Below, piece by piece: positions 49,701 through 62,170 of a stretch of DNA of 64,000 bases. The stretch comes from Rhynochetos jubatus (taxonomy: Eukaryota > Chordata > Aves > Eurypygiformes > Rhynochetidae): NCBI GenBank assembly GCA_027574665.1, contig CM050652.1, forward strand, positions 9,032,589-9,096,588. Reading direction: 5' to 3'. Positions within the stretch are counted from its first letter, which is position 1; each line of letters begins with the position of its first letter. A program made the translations under genes and the position numbers. The notes under the pieces were generated by a model that was not told the origin of the DNA, searched no databases, and was given only the letters and a program-made list of their open reading frames with translations.

Positions 49701-51087
49701 AAAAACACGACTAGGGAGCAAGTCAGAACATGAGCATACCAATATCTATGTTATATAACGGTTGCTATGCTCCCTGCCAGTGTTTTGCCTCGTGCCATTT
49801 AGTGTTGTCCAGACGATACCTGGGCACAATTCAGGAGATGATAGCACATGTTTGTGTCTGTTTCCCATGGACAGCTTCAGTATTTTCATTCTGGTGTTCT
49901 TTGGAGAGAAGCTAGACGAAGTGTGTGAAGGCAGGCCATGCTATGTCATTGGAGGTCAGGACCACAGAACAGTCTTTGTTCATTGTTTGTATCACAGACA
50001 CACACAGAGAATCTGCAGCTGAAACACAAGAAAAGTGGCAACAGAGGAATGCAGTGAAGTACGAGACCACAGGAAGAAAAATTTTGGAAACAGTGCATCA
50101 CCTGGAGAAATACTGTCTATATTGGCATAACCTTGATAGTATTTAAAAGGAGGTTTTCAAGAACAGAATGGTCAAGAAGAAAGAAATAATGAAACCTGGT
50201 TTAAATACTGAGTATAAGTAATAGGGTAGGATTGTTAGTTTTTGCTTTTTAGGTAGAATTGTAGTTCAAAAAATTAGTTTACATATTAATTTAAAAAATA
50301 ATAAAATAATGCCATTGACCATATTGTTATTATCCTCTGCCCATACTGTCGCCTTTCACATTTTCCATTGGAGAATGGACTCTCAAAAAGTTCATTCAGC
50401 TCTTGTACAAAAATAAGAGTGATGAGATGGGACAAGAATGGAACAGTGCACATTTCTCCTGCTCCACTGGTGACTGATCCACCTTATGGAAGCCTGACCT
50501 TTCCCAGACATTCATTCACACCCCATAAAATGTTCAGTACTCTCCATTATATTGAGTTTTGTGCCATGGGTTGGGAAAAATCTTAAAACAATGTCAGAAA
50601 GGTAATTTTGCAAACATGACTGTTGGTAAATTAGTTACCATATAACAGCCTTACAGTAGAGACTGACATCTCCTTTGTGATGGGAAAAACTTTAGAAATA
50701 TAGTCACAAGAGTTTGAAAATATGAGAAAACAAGTGTACTTGATGTACTTCTGAAAAAAACCCCACATCTACAAAAGGAATAAAACTAACAAAAAAGTAT
50801 AGAAAATAGTAAGTCAGATATATCACTTGAATTTTTACCAGTGGTCTTTGCAGAGTGGTAACTTGAATGACAAAAGCATGAAGAAAAAGGGTCAGACTAC
50901 TGCAATGTGAAAATGAAAAATAAATCTAACTCCAGCAAAGTAACTTTCTTGCTGATATTAGTACTGCAAGGTTCTTCTGCAAAAAGATTGAAACTGTCCC
51001 ACCATAAATACTTCACATGGAAAACAAATTAGGGACTTGTGACACAAAAAGTGTATTCATAAGGGCTTTCTTTTTTATTTTGTTTCA

Positions 51088-51117
51088 GTTTGGTTTGGTT
51101 TGGTTTGGTTTGGTTTG
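51088..51117. repeat. (TTTGG)n microsatellite
   Basis: Five to six head-to-tail GTTTG units form a pentanucleotide tract. It is followed about 50 bases later by a tetranucleotide tract of related composition. Confidence 0.93.
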
Positions 51118-51170
51118 ATATGATTTTTTAAAACAGGGCCCTGAAGTAAGTTTCCTTTCCTTTATTTTTT

Positions 51171-51187
51171 GTTTGTTTGTTTGTTTC
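51171..51187. repeat. (GTTT)n microsatellite
   Basis: Four GTTT units in a row lie shortly downstream of the TTTGG tract. Confidence 0.92.
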
Positions 51188-51592
51188 AAGTTACTCTGGT
51201 GAAGAAGTAAACTTAACATGAATGCCAGATCTTTCTGCAGACACCATCTCCTGCTGCTCCAAACCAGCCAACTTGAGTAAGACCCCAAACAAACAGCACA
51301 GTCCCAGTAGGCACCAAACATCCTGAACTTCCACTCATTAAAGCTGGGCCTTAAGACAATACAATATGGCCTCCCCTAGAGAATTTTTTTCCAAGAAAAA
51401 AGAATAATACACTGTTGGGGTTTTTTTTGTAACTCTGTTTCAAGACTTTTCTGATGAAGCAGGGAAAGTACAGCATGATTTCATTATGTCTTGAATATAT
51501 ACAGTGTGAATATTGACTTTTTAGATATTAAAAATGTAAACATAGCTTGCAGATTACACAAAGCTTCTGTAAGCTTTGATACATGATTTACA
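51188..51592. other. Non-coding spacer before the LTR fossil
   Basis: No gene or separate element is recognised. The left end of the LTR is not certain, so the last part of this spacer may belong to it. Confidence 0.5.
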
Positions 51593-52079
51593 TGATAAGG
51601 ATTTGGTAACAGGGGAGCTACAGGGGTGGATTTTGTGAGAAGCTTCTAGAAGCTTCCCCTGTGTTCAATAGAGCCAAGGCCAGACCCTTCCAAGATGGAC
51701 CCGTCGCTGGCCAAGGACGAGCCAATCACAGTCATAATCCTGTGATAACATGTTTGAGAAGGTGAAAAAAAATCCTTGCACAACTACACCCAAAGAGAGG
51801 AATGAATATGTGAGAGCAACAGCTCTGCAGACACCAAGGTCACTGGAGAAATAATTGCTCATTATACTACTCTGGTTTGATTGGTGACAAATTGAACTGA
51901 TTATTTTCCCCAAAGTTGAATGGTTTGCCTGTGAGGGTAATTGGTGAATGATCCCTCGCTGCCCTTATCTTGACCCACAAGCCTTTCATTATATTTTCTC
52001 TCCCCTGCCCAGCTGAGGAGGGGAGTGATAGATCAGCTTTGGTGGGCACCTGGCCTCCAGCCAGGGTCAACCCACCACA
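51593..52079 (+). mobile_element. Endogenous-retrovirus-type LTR fossil, probably solo
   Basis: The segment matches an avian LTR family that I remember by its sequence and not by a sure name. The 5' part carries AGGGGAGCTACAGGGGTGG and CTTCCCCTGTGTTCAATAGA. The 3' part carries TCTCTCCCCTGCCCAGCTGA, GGTGGGCACCTGGCCTCCAG and CCAGGGTCAACCCACCACA. A TG...CA frame (51593 to 52079) suits an LTR, but I see no matching target duplication. No gag, pol or env sequence lies on either side, so it is a solo or partial LTR. It is shorter than the family as I recall it and clearly diverged, hence broken and old. A perfect 18-base palindrome lies at 51639-51656. Strand is assigned from the family orientation I recall. 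Confidence 0.75.
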
Positions 52080-53550
52080 GCTTCAATACATGACCAGCAT
52101 AGCTACTCAGACTGTGGGTATTTTAAGAACATGCCAAGATTGCAGCTATAAGGAGCAGAAATTTTTATTCCGTATATTTATTACAGCTTTCCTAAATGAC
52201 TTAAAACTTGCAAAGTTGAAGTACTCTTTTTTCCCAAACTCAATTACCAAAAAGTTGTGGGAGAAAAGAAGTTTTTTTCCACATGAAACCCAAGTTCTTA
52301 AGTTCTGTTCACACAGTTGGGCATGCAGAATCAGCAAAGCTCTTAAAAAATCCCCAGGGTTGGTTTAGACGTCTGTGACTTAATGACAGTGTAACAATGG
52401 GACAGGGCTTGTCACAGTCTTCCCAGTAACTTCCAAATAAAATAAAATTAAATGAAATAGCCATTCAGTCTTCTCTGACAGAGATAGTTTCAATGGTATT
52501 AACTAGCAAATTTGTACAGATCGAGACTGTAATCCTCTCTGTGTTCATGGTAACTAGGCCACTGCCACAGTCTTTGGAAGTGTAGCATGTGAAAATTCTT
52601 CATTGTTTCTGCACTACTTCCTTCTGCTACAGTAGCTGAGGCCATTTAATGGCCAACTCATGGGAATTACTGCAGCACAAATGTGTAATGTGAACATTAT
52701 GTTAATATCATAAGCCAGTCTACTTTAGCACTTCTGCATCTCCTGAAGGCACAGTACTAGATGGCATGTTGTCTCCTTTGAACTGAAGATATGCCTGTTC
52801 TTAATGAGGGGACAATTTTTAACTGATCATTATGAGATATTTTGGCTGAATATTTTACAGAATTTTATGGTTCTTACGATCCTGATTCTTTTTTAATAGA
52901 GAAAAATTGGCTGGCTTTCTCATATGAATTGCTCTGGTATTGGGAATGGGAAAACAGCCAGTAAATGTTACATAAAAACAGGAGGAGAATTGAGTTACAG
53001 AAGTACCCCAAAGCATCCAAACCAGTAAAACATATTACATATTATTCTTGAACAGTGTAGCCTCTTCAGAGGCCCTAGATTGCTTCTCTGAAGTCCCTCT
53101 TTTATACGTGATTGACAAGAAAATGATACTCCCTTGTCTTGAAGCTGACTTGACTACTGAGAGTCAGGCCTTTGGCATCCATGGAGAAGCCTTCTTTCAT
53201 CCAACCAAGACTTAGTACAGACAGGTCATCCTGTGTCAGTCATCTCTTTCCTGCTGTCAAAACATCAGCTTTATCCTTGTCAGTTTGGGTTTCTGTTGCC
53301 TATCACTCCAGTCCCAAGTGACATAGCCTAGGGTGCATAGATCTGTGCCACCCTTGTGCCTTGATGGACACAGCTGTAAATGCCGTGTAGTCTTTGCCCT
53401 CTCCTTCCTCCAGTCTCACCTGCAGTTGCCTCAACTGTGAGGCCCACAAAAGCCTTGATAATGATTAGACAGCTGGCATAGATTGTGAATAGGCTGTGAA
53501 AAGAATAGAGCTGTAGTTTGTTTATTTTAGTTTCTCAACTGAATCAAAAG

Positions 53551-53566
53551 GAGAGAGAGAGAGAGA
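53551..53566. repeat. (GA)n microsatellite
   Basis: Eight GA units run uninterrupted, with a shorter GA tract about 110 bases downstream. Confidence 0.9.
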
Positions 53567-56500
53567 AACAAGATGGTATATGACTAGGTACAGAAGAAAA
53601 ATCAGTTCATATCTGAAAAGGCAAAAACCTGAAAATATGTTCTTTCGTCCAACAACTCAACCTAAAAAAAAAGACAGAGAGAGAGTTCTGAAAAAAAGTT
53701 ACTGCTGGAAGTCAGCTTGACCCTCCTACCAATTCAATACCCAGTCAGTATAGGTTATCAAACCCTTGGTAAGGATTGAAGGTTTTTTTAGGGTCAGGGT
53801 CAGGTTCAGTCTGAAGGCATTGCTCTGCCTGAAGACATTTGAACCTACTTCCTGCCCTTTAGAAGACTGCAGTAAGTGCAGCTTCATGGCAGCATCATGG
53901 TTGAGCTTTATAAATAAACTTTCTATAAATAAACATTCACAAGAATGGAGCATAGTTGTCACTTCACAGGCGAGTGTATCAAAAAAAGTGAGTGGAATAA
54001 CTAGTACTGATATTTTTATATGGGATAATGTATATTTAACTCAAAGTTCTCAAAGGAGAACCCGGAGGATGCCTTCAAAATTTCTGACATTATAAGAGTG
54101 CCATGCTCCGTTGAAATCATATCCTGCTTTATTGAAGGCTAAGAGGATTGCTGTGGGAGGTGAAAGATGATTTGACTTACCTTTTGTTGTTAGAAATAAA
54201 ATTTGATCTTGTGTTTTCCAAATTCTGGATGAATTCTGTGATTACTGAGTAAAAAGGAGACATTGTTTCTGTTTCTATTTAAGGCAGATTTAAGAAACTA
54301 GCTCTTTTTCTTCCAACATCATAAAATTGCTGGACACAGAATTTGAGAGAGCTATCATCTGTCAAAAGAGAAGAAGAAATAAAAACATATTTAACAATTG
54401 CCTAGCTTTCATGGTAAATATTGTTCCTAGATTTAATCTAACATAACCTAATCCAAGATTCTCAATTCTCTCAGATATATTATACATTTCAGGGTCTCAT
54501 TATTTTGTCCACACATAAATATTTTGCCATTTATTTATTATGAAAATTCTCTGCTTCTTCTGATTCATATTATAGCCATGCATTTGATGCATGGGCTTCC
54601 TGATACAGTGAGGCAATAATTCCTGGTGAGAGGCACATTAGGATTTTTTGGGAATGCAAGAAGGGAGAAATCTGAAGATGACCAATCAGAGTGACAAAGT
54701 ATATATTGGGTAAAAGGTCCTATTTTTACTGCCTGGTGATATCACAGTAAGATTGTGTTCTGCACTGCATCTTCTGTGATATACTTTATTTGAAGAAATA
54801 TGATTCCCATGGTTCAGTGTTTCCTACAGCCAAAATTGAATATACATGTAGAACTTTCTTCGAGAGAAGCTTAACCTCAGCTGAACTAGAACAATGACCT
54901 ACAATAACTAGGTGTTCCTAGATTAAATACTTGAACTGCTTATTTTGGAGATTGAATCACAAAGTGACATAGCTGCAGATCATGTTTTCCAAAGAGTAAC
55001 AGTCTTGATCTGTCTTGGCCAGGTCATAAATTTGTAGTGGGAGGTTATTGTGGAGAATGTTCTTTAGGCAAGTTTGTTTCAGGTTAGATTATTGGACTCT
55101 AAGATGGTATCTCTGCTTAGGCAGTTGGCAAAGCTTTGTGTTCTTCAGAAAGACACAAGTCCAAAAACAGAGAGCTGAGGAAAGGCATTGGCCATGCCTT
55201 AAGAATCTCTTTTCCAATCCCTTCTTTTATAAGGGGTGCAAGGGAAGGCTGAGATTGCTTGGGAGGAAGGGAGGCAGCAGAGCTAAATTATGTCTTATGA
55301 ATAACAATTTCTTTTGTTGTCATGAGGGTTTATTGCATTTGGCACTGAATGGCTGTGTCGTTATAGGAATTTATGTTCATGCTTCATTCAAATGAAAAAA
55401 ACCCTGAATATTTAATTTCTAAAATAAAAAGAACATACAGGAGCATCCACAAGGAAAATGACCTCTTTCATTTGATGCATCTTTCAAGAAGTGTAAAAGC
55501 AGGACTTCACTATGCAACTGGTTTGGTCAAATTCTGCTTGGTTGACCCTGGATTTTACAGTCAAACAGACGAAGAAACCTGTTACCTGTATTTGAAACTG
55601 AAAAAAAAAAAGGGAAAATAAGATTTTAAAGTCTCAGAGTACCTCCAAAGAATTTTTCACACAAGGTTTTAGTGCTAGTACTATAATTAACTACAAAAAT
55701 GACCCATCCTTATCAGAATTTAACTAAAGACTCCCTGAGAAATGAATACTGGTCAGCCTGTATTTGTACAAGGATTAGGTACACAGACTTGAAGAGCTAG
55801 TCAAGTGGAACCAGTGTCTGTGGAGCCTGGTGTGAGAAAACAAGATATCCTGCCTCTAAGCTAGATGTTGTATTTGCTTCTTTCCTGTCTCATCCCAGAG
55901 GTGGACCTATCCAGTGACTCCACATGTTTCCTCTGAAGCTCCTAGGTTGCTTTTAAAGTTGAGTGACAGCAACACTTGCACTAAAAAGAACTACAGTTAG
56001 GATTTGCTCAACTAAAGTTCAGTGTATGCGGGTGTTCTCCCAGTTAGACATTTCTGTGCCCATGGCAACGTCCTTCTCATGATGTCCACTTTGTTGTGTT
56101 GTTCTTGGATGGCTGAAATAGAGAATACTTTTACAGCTATTTGCTTCACTTGACTGAGGATGGAATGGTTCCAGATGTGTAAATAGCTCCAGGTGCTCTT
56201 CCCGTTTTTCTCCTCACTACCCCATGGAGATACGTTTGCTTAAGGAGGGCATACCATGAGAAGAAGCTCTGCTGGATTCCTCCTTCCAAACCTTCCAGCA
56301 CATTTTAGACCTGAACTACTGTATCTCTGTCAGTACAGTCCTTGACTTCTCCTTGAACAAAAAGAACCAGTTTTACCACATTAAGTCATGGTTTTGACTA
56401 ATGGAAAATTAAGAGGGGTTACTAAATGCATGTGACTCTGGGTAGGATTTTAACTTAGGCCTCCAGAGACAATCAGTTAATATCCCAATCAACCACACAT

Positions 56501-58769
56501 TTGTCTATTCTTATACAAGTCCCTTGAGATAACAATGGTACAAAAAGCAATATTATCTAATTAACACATGCAGTTGGAGTCTGATCTTTCATTTTCCCTT
56601 GGAATGTCTCTGCTGAAACAGCACTCACAACACTACAGGATTTATGAGGATTACATAAAGTGCTTTTTCCCATACACATCGTGAGTATGAGTTTCATCCA
56701 TCAATACAAGCTTGTATAAGCTCTGTGAATGAAGGGTTATGCATGACTGTGAAATCCTATCTCAAGTGGCAGACAAAATGGAAAGTGTATAGAATACAAT
56801 ACATAATATGTGGATATGCATTTTCTCTCACGTTAAGTTGAAATCTGTGATTCAGGACTATTACACTGAGGCTGAAAGGTACAATGGTTTATATAACATA
56901 TTTTTCTTTTTATGTTTGGTAAACTAAAAAGCATAGGAATTACAAACCATGTGTTGATATTCTATGTCTCAGTAATAATATCTGAAACTTACTACTGATT
57001 TTAGAGGCTTACTTCCCTCAAAATATCCAAAGTTACAGAGGAAAAGAGTGAAAATTAATACTTATATGACACTGGGTCCTATTTTTATGGCCACAGGACT
57101 AGATGCTACCTGGAATGATGATGGAGAAAGGAAGATGCCTGAGTCCTGAGCTGATACAAATTCTTGTAGTTACATTTCTTTCTGGAGTGATGTTTTCTGC
57201 CGAACATATGACATACTGTTAAAAAAGTATCCAACCAAAAAAATGCATTCACTGCTGTCTGACAAAAATGACCGTCCTTCTCCATAGATATCAAACAACA
57301 CGATGTGTTGAACCTGATATATCAGGATGTGAAGGTTACCATTACAAAAGGAGCATCTAGCCTTTCCTCATCCAGTGACTATTGTCCAGCACACTTGGAG
57401 GAAAAAAAAAACCCAAACAACAGACAAACAGTAGAACCTTTGAAAGAAGTGGAAGATACTCAAAACTTTAGACTAGAAACCATCTTTTCTATTTCTTTCT
57501 CAACATTAACTTACATCTTGAGCTATTCAGTATACTTAAACCTAATTCCCCAAGGAAGTAGCAGTAGCCACAGAAAAAGGCCAGACAGAAAAAAACATAC
57601 TCTAGAGGCCACATAGACAGGGTAGGCAGCAGTCTTCTATTCATGAACTGCTAATCTTTGGTATCCTTTGGCATTTTGTAGTTGTTTTTTTCCACAGAGG
57701 TAGAAAATCATACCATTTCTTGGGTTCTTTACAAAATAGTGTAAAAGAAAGGCCAGCAGTGTCCTTGCTATCTTTAGAGGAGCTGTCCTAGTGCAAAGAG
57801 AGCTGCTAATCAGAAAATCAGGATACCAAAAGAAGCAGGATTTGAGTCCAGTTTGTATAACTTCAATGGAGTCCTAATTTGAAGGAGTGCTGAGCACTGA
57901 CCTGGAAAATCAATTGCCAAAACGGATATCTAAGAGGTGGCACCAAAAACCCGTTAGTTTTAATAGCTGAGCCTACAAAATGGAAATTGCATTACCCAGA
58001 GAATTTCTAAAAGCTAAAAAAATCCTGTCTCCCAGACTAGATACTGCTCAGGATGCTTTATTTGAATAATTTCTGAAAAGTAAGACCCTACAAAACATTA
58101 TATATTTCCTGGTAAGAAGATATTAATTGTATTTGTACCTCATTCAGTCCAGATGGATTAAGTTCTTGCTGAGTACATCAGACAGCTTTTATTTGCTTCT
58201 TGTCATGGTAAGTAAAACGACTTTTAATACAAGAAAATAGCTTTAAAATTGTATAAATGTTTGCAACTGAAAAAGGACCTGCTTAGACTGAAAATCCTTG
58301 CTTTTTAAAACAAACTCACTTTCTTAAAGTGTTTTCAATCCAAATATCCAAAGTAATGTTTAACCTTTGTTGTCTTTTCTCCCCTCTTCAAGATACCCTT
58401 GTTCAATTCTCCAGTATACGTGATTTAAATTCCAGCTCTTCACTTGTTTTTCATATACTGGGTTTTAAACATGTTAAAATCCCATTAAAGCAAATAAATG
58501 TTTTAACTCCAGACCAGTCTCCAGCTTTGGAGCTTTGTATGGCAAGAGAACTGAAGCATGTATTTCACTGTGGAGTGCTGTATAACAATAAAGATGTCTG
58601 GAAAGTTAAATGAACAAGCCTGGAACAGATATCCACTCCAAAATGCCATTGTTCTGCAAACCTGAGAAGCTCAATAGGACACTTTGCATGTCAAAAATTT
58701 ATCATTTAAATGCAGTAGGAGCACAGCCTAGACTTAGACAAGTCCAGGCTTTAGAATTTAACAACATAC

Positions 58770-58790
58770 TATATTGTTTATAACAATATA
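58770..58790. repeat. Perfect AT-rich hairpin, 9-bp stem
   Basis: TATATTGTT, loop TAT, AACAATATA. It lies in AT-rich DNA, where such palindromes arise readily. No RNA gene features surround it. Confidence 0.8.
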
Positions 58791-61700
58791 TTTGACAGAT
58801 ATAAATTTGCATCTGTCTATATTTGTCATATACAGATATAGACTTTATATTTTATTCTTATAATTCAGTTTTCATAATGAAAGTGCATCTGGATTGTATG
58901 ATCATCTAGTTCAAATATTATACCTCCATTAAAGAAATGTGACCACTCATTTTAGAATATGTGGATTTTTTGTGTGTCTACAAAGTCCATTAGTCTTAGA
59001 AATTTTTTCAACTACACACAAATCAAATTACAGGCTACATTTTGAAGACCACGAATCATGAGGAAGAAGGATTGATTTAGCAAACAATTTAGTCAGAAGT
59101 ACTAAATGAAGATAGAGGAGATGGTGTTACATCTGGAAACCATGCGTGTTAGAAATAAATGTTCATTCTAAGACCGGCCTTTGGCTTAGGTTTCTCTGTC
59201 TAGTTCTATCCACTCCTCAGGTGTAACAAGCATAAGCTTCATTGTTAACTCTAAATGCAGATACCAGGATCTATATAATCGGTGTACAAATTGAACTACC
59301 AAAAGAGCAGGTTGCTCCATTCCTACAAAAGGTTTGATGACCCAACTACTTGCCTGCGGTGACTTCTCATTGTCTATGTTAATGGAGACCCGTGACAGCT
59401 GATTTCAGCTTGATTAGCAGCCATCACCCAGTTTTTCTACTTTGAAGTCACAAGTCATTTTTTCTCGCTGATATTAATCTAGGACATACCTTTCAAGTAG
59501 CAGCCAAGATTAAACAGGTAGTTTCTGAATGTGAATTTAAGGAACCACTTGAAAGACCCTGTTAGAATAAATAAAAAGAAAATGTCAGGGACACCTGTAT
59601 GCAGAATGAAAATGAACTACCCTGTCAGCTTCTTGCTGAATTTGTATAAATGTTTCTATATCTCCAATTGTTTTTAATTTGAACATTCAAATTTCATTTC
59701 ATGGGTGTTGCAATGTCATCTATGTAAAGCTTTGTTTGTACAGTTATTTCACATCTTCTTTGTTCAGCTGAGGCTTAGAAACAAAGAAGACATTTTTAAA
59801 ATGAACAGGAATTAATTCCAAGGATGAGAAGATATCCCTTAGGAGTTTCAAAGGAACATGAAATGAGTAATATTAACAGGAATTCTATAGGCAAAATTAA
59901 TCGTTACCATTCTCAAACACTTAAAAAATCAGTTATTGGCTTGAATGACTCAAAATACACAATGTTCTCCAAGTATGGTCTTCAGACACCTTTTATTTGC
60001 TTTCTATTTTTTTAAGTTGCTATGGTTTGAATTTTCAAGACTTTCTCTGCCACAGGCTGGAAACTGATGCTTTATCTACTTTTAATTGAAACAGATCACA
60101 CATGAATGCAAAGCTCGGAGTTGAATTTTGAGAAATCATTCAACTATTGTTAAGACTTGAGATAATATGGTGAGACTTGGCATCACAGAGACAGGTAACA
60201 AGCCACTCACTTAACACTGAAAATGTACTGTGTAACACACCACGTTATAAGATCAGTAAGACTGCATGAAAAAAAACTTTTATGAAGCGCAAGGCTTGTC
60301 TGTGCAGTGTTCTGATGGATTTCCTAGGCTGGTAACATGCTGAGAATGTCCTAAGCTTTTGGTAGCAGCATTCAACTATCTGAAAAAATTCCCAGATCTC
60401 TTTCATTGACCGAGTAACTGATCTATCAGGTCAGCATTTGGTAGTGGGAAGCAGCATGGCATTTTGCTTCTCTGATTTGGAAATGTCTTGAGAAGTTCCC
60501 TTCCCAAATGACCCCAGTGTGTTACTGGAAAACCTAAGAGTTGTTCCACAAAAGGTTTGCTCAAAAGAGAGGACCATAACAGTTTGGCAAAGAAGGCCAA
60601 AGAAATCATCTCTTGGGATCTTTTCATCAGACCTCGGTGCTTCTACATTGTGCAGGCTCTTACTGCAGTCTCACATGTGGTTATTCAGAGGGCTGAGGAA
60701 GACAGAGGAAGCATTGTGGTATAGTGTTGGATCAAGGTAAGCTAATAGCATCACATGCTCTCTATCTATAAGGGAAGAAATAAAAAGCAGAATGTGTACA
60801 CTACAGCAAAGGGCTACAAGACCGATGCTTGAAAAGTCCATTGTCTATGAAATACATTGCACTTCATTAGATTGTAAGAACTAGGAATCTTATCTCCCAG
60901 TCTTCATATGTATTTATCTTTTAGACAATTTTCAGGGAACTGGTATTAGAACTTCCTGTAAACTGGAAGACAGGACAGAGATTAGATTACCTTGGACAAG
61001 TCTTCAAAAGAGTTGAACCTGGGCCATCACCAGACCACACACTTCTTCCTCACCCAGCCAGGTGAAATTCACATTTTGTTTACATCTCACAAAAATAGAG
61101 TTCCTTCTAATTACACTTTGAGTTTAACTGCACTTTTACTTCCTCTCAAAGAAGACACTAAGGTTGTAGCAGGAGTCTAATCTGCCTTTTATTTCTGTCA
61201 GGAACTTAGCCTGACTTTAAACTGATCTGCTGTGATTTCTAAGTTGAGGACAAACAAGAAAGGATTTTATTAAAACCAAATTACTTAGCTTTCTTGAAAC
61301 ACCCCTGCTTGGTATTTGCTTTTTAAACATAAAACCTGTTTTTCTTTTATCCCTCCAAAACAGTTTGATGAAAAAGATCCTCAAGCTTTACTATTCAGCA
61401 ACTGGGCCTTTAAAAACAAATTTTGGGTAATACGAGGTTTTACAATGCATTTATATATTTATTTCTTGGATTAGTGTATTTAAGGGCTGTGACGAGTGGA
61501 GGGGACTCACTGCTTTTTCTAAACCACATGGGGTTTTTTGGCATGAGTGATGAAGCTGTTCTATGCCAGACAACTAAGGCTTATGAACAAAGCTACTTAG
61601 TTTAAAAGTTCATGCACAGGTTACAGAAACACCGGTGGTGTGAGCAGGTTTTCATCTGCTTTCTCTTCTAAACCTTTAAACACCTATTTTCACATGCATA

Positions 61701-62149
61701 GCTAACTCAAATTGAGAGGCAAGGACATCCCTGAAGAAAGCAAAATGTCTGTGCTCTTGCTTCTCCAGGCATGCTCAGTAAACCTGGACACAGGTTCTGT
61801 GACAAGCTCTCATGTAGTGCTTAATTCTTTTTACAGGCAGCAGGTATTAAGCAAGTTTCTTGCAGCAGCTGTTCTGGGAAACACTGGCATGACTGTAATC
61901 CTCCCAGCCTAAATACTCCTAGGTATTTACTGATTCTCACTGCTCACAGCTGAGGAGGCTCCAAATCACTGGAGCCCAACTAACCCTGGGGTCTTGCTGT
62001 AAGTAGCCAAATGTAAAAATGAAGAAAAATGTATGTTCAGGATCTGAACTTTACTTTTAGTAGAAAAAATATCCAGATCAAAACCTCTACTGTGGGGCAC
62101 CCAGGAAGGTTTGGTTTAGCTCACAAACCCTTTTCAAAACCTTTTTCTT

Positions 62150-62170
62150 TAAATTTAATTTAATTTAATT
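62150..62170. repeat. (AATTT)n microsatellite
   Basis: Four AATTT/TTTAA pentanucleotide units stand in tandem, in an AT-rich context. Confidence 0.88.

Larger units (their letters stand above)
46231..51087. other. Non-coding stretch with a hairpin cluster near its left end
   Basis: No gene is recognisable. Frames up to 118 codons (48577-48933 plus) lack known similarity. ATTTGCAT, the POU-factor octamer, stands at 46855-46862. T-rich patches are at 46430-46500 and 48119-48137. A nearly exact TGATCCTGAAA repeat is present at about 49016 and 49059. Confidence 0.6.

Noticed and set aside
51970-52368. 132-codon plus-strand frame as a gene
   Set aside because: It begins inside the LTR fossil and runs into unrelated flank.
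53130-53460. Slightly GC-richer patch as an exon cluster
   Set aside because: No long frame, no recognisable peptide and few CpG.
56630-56690. Second MIR-like match (ATGAGGATTACATAAAGTGC)
   Set aside because: Only one short block resembles MIR and the rest of the consensus is absent.
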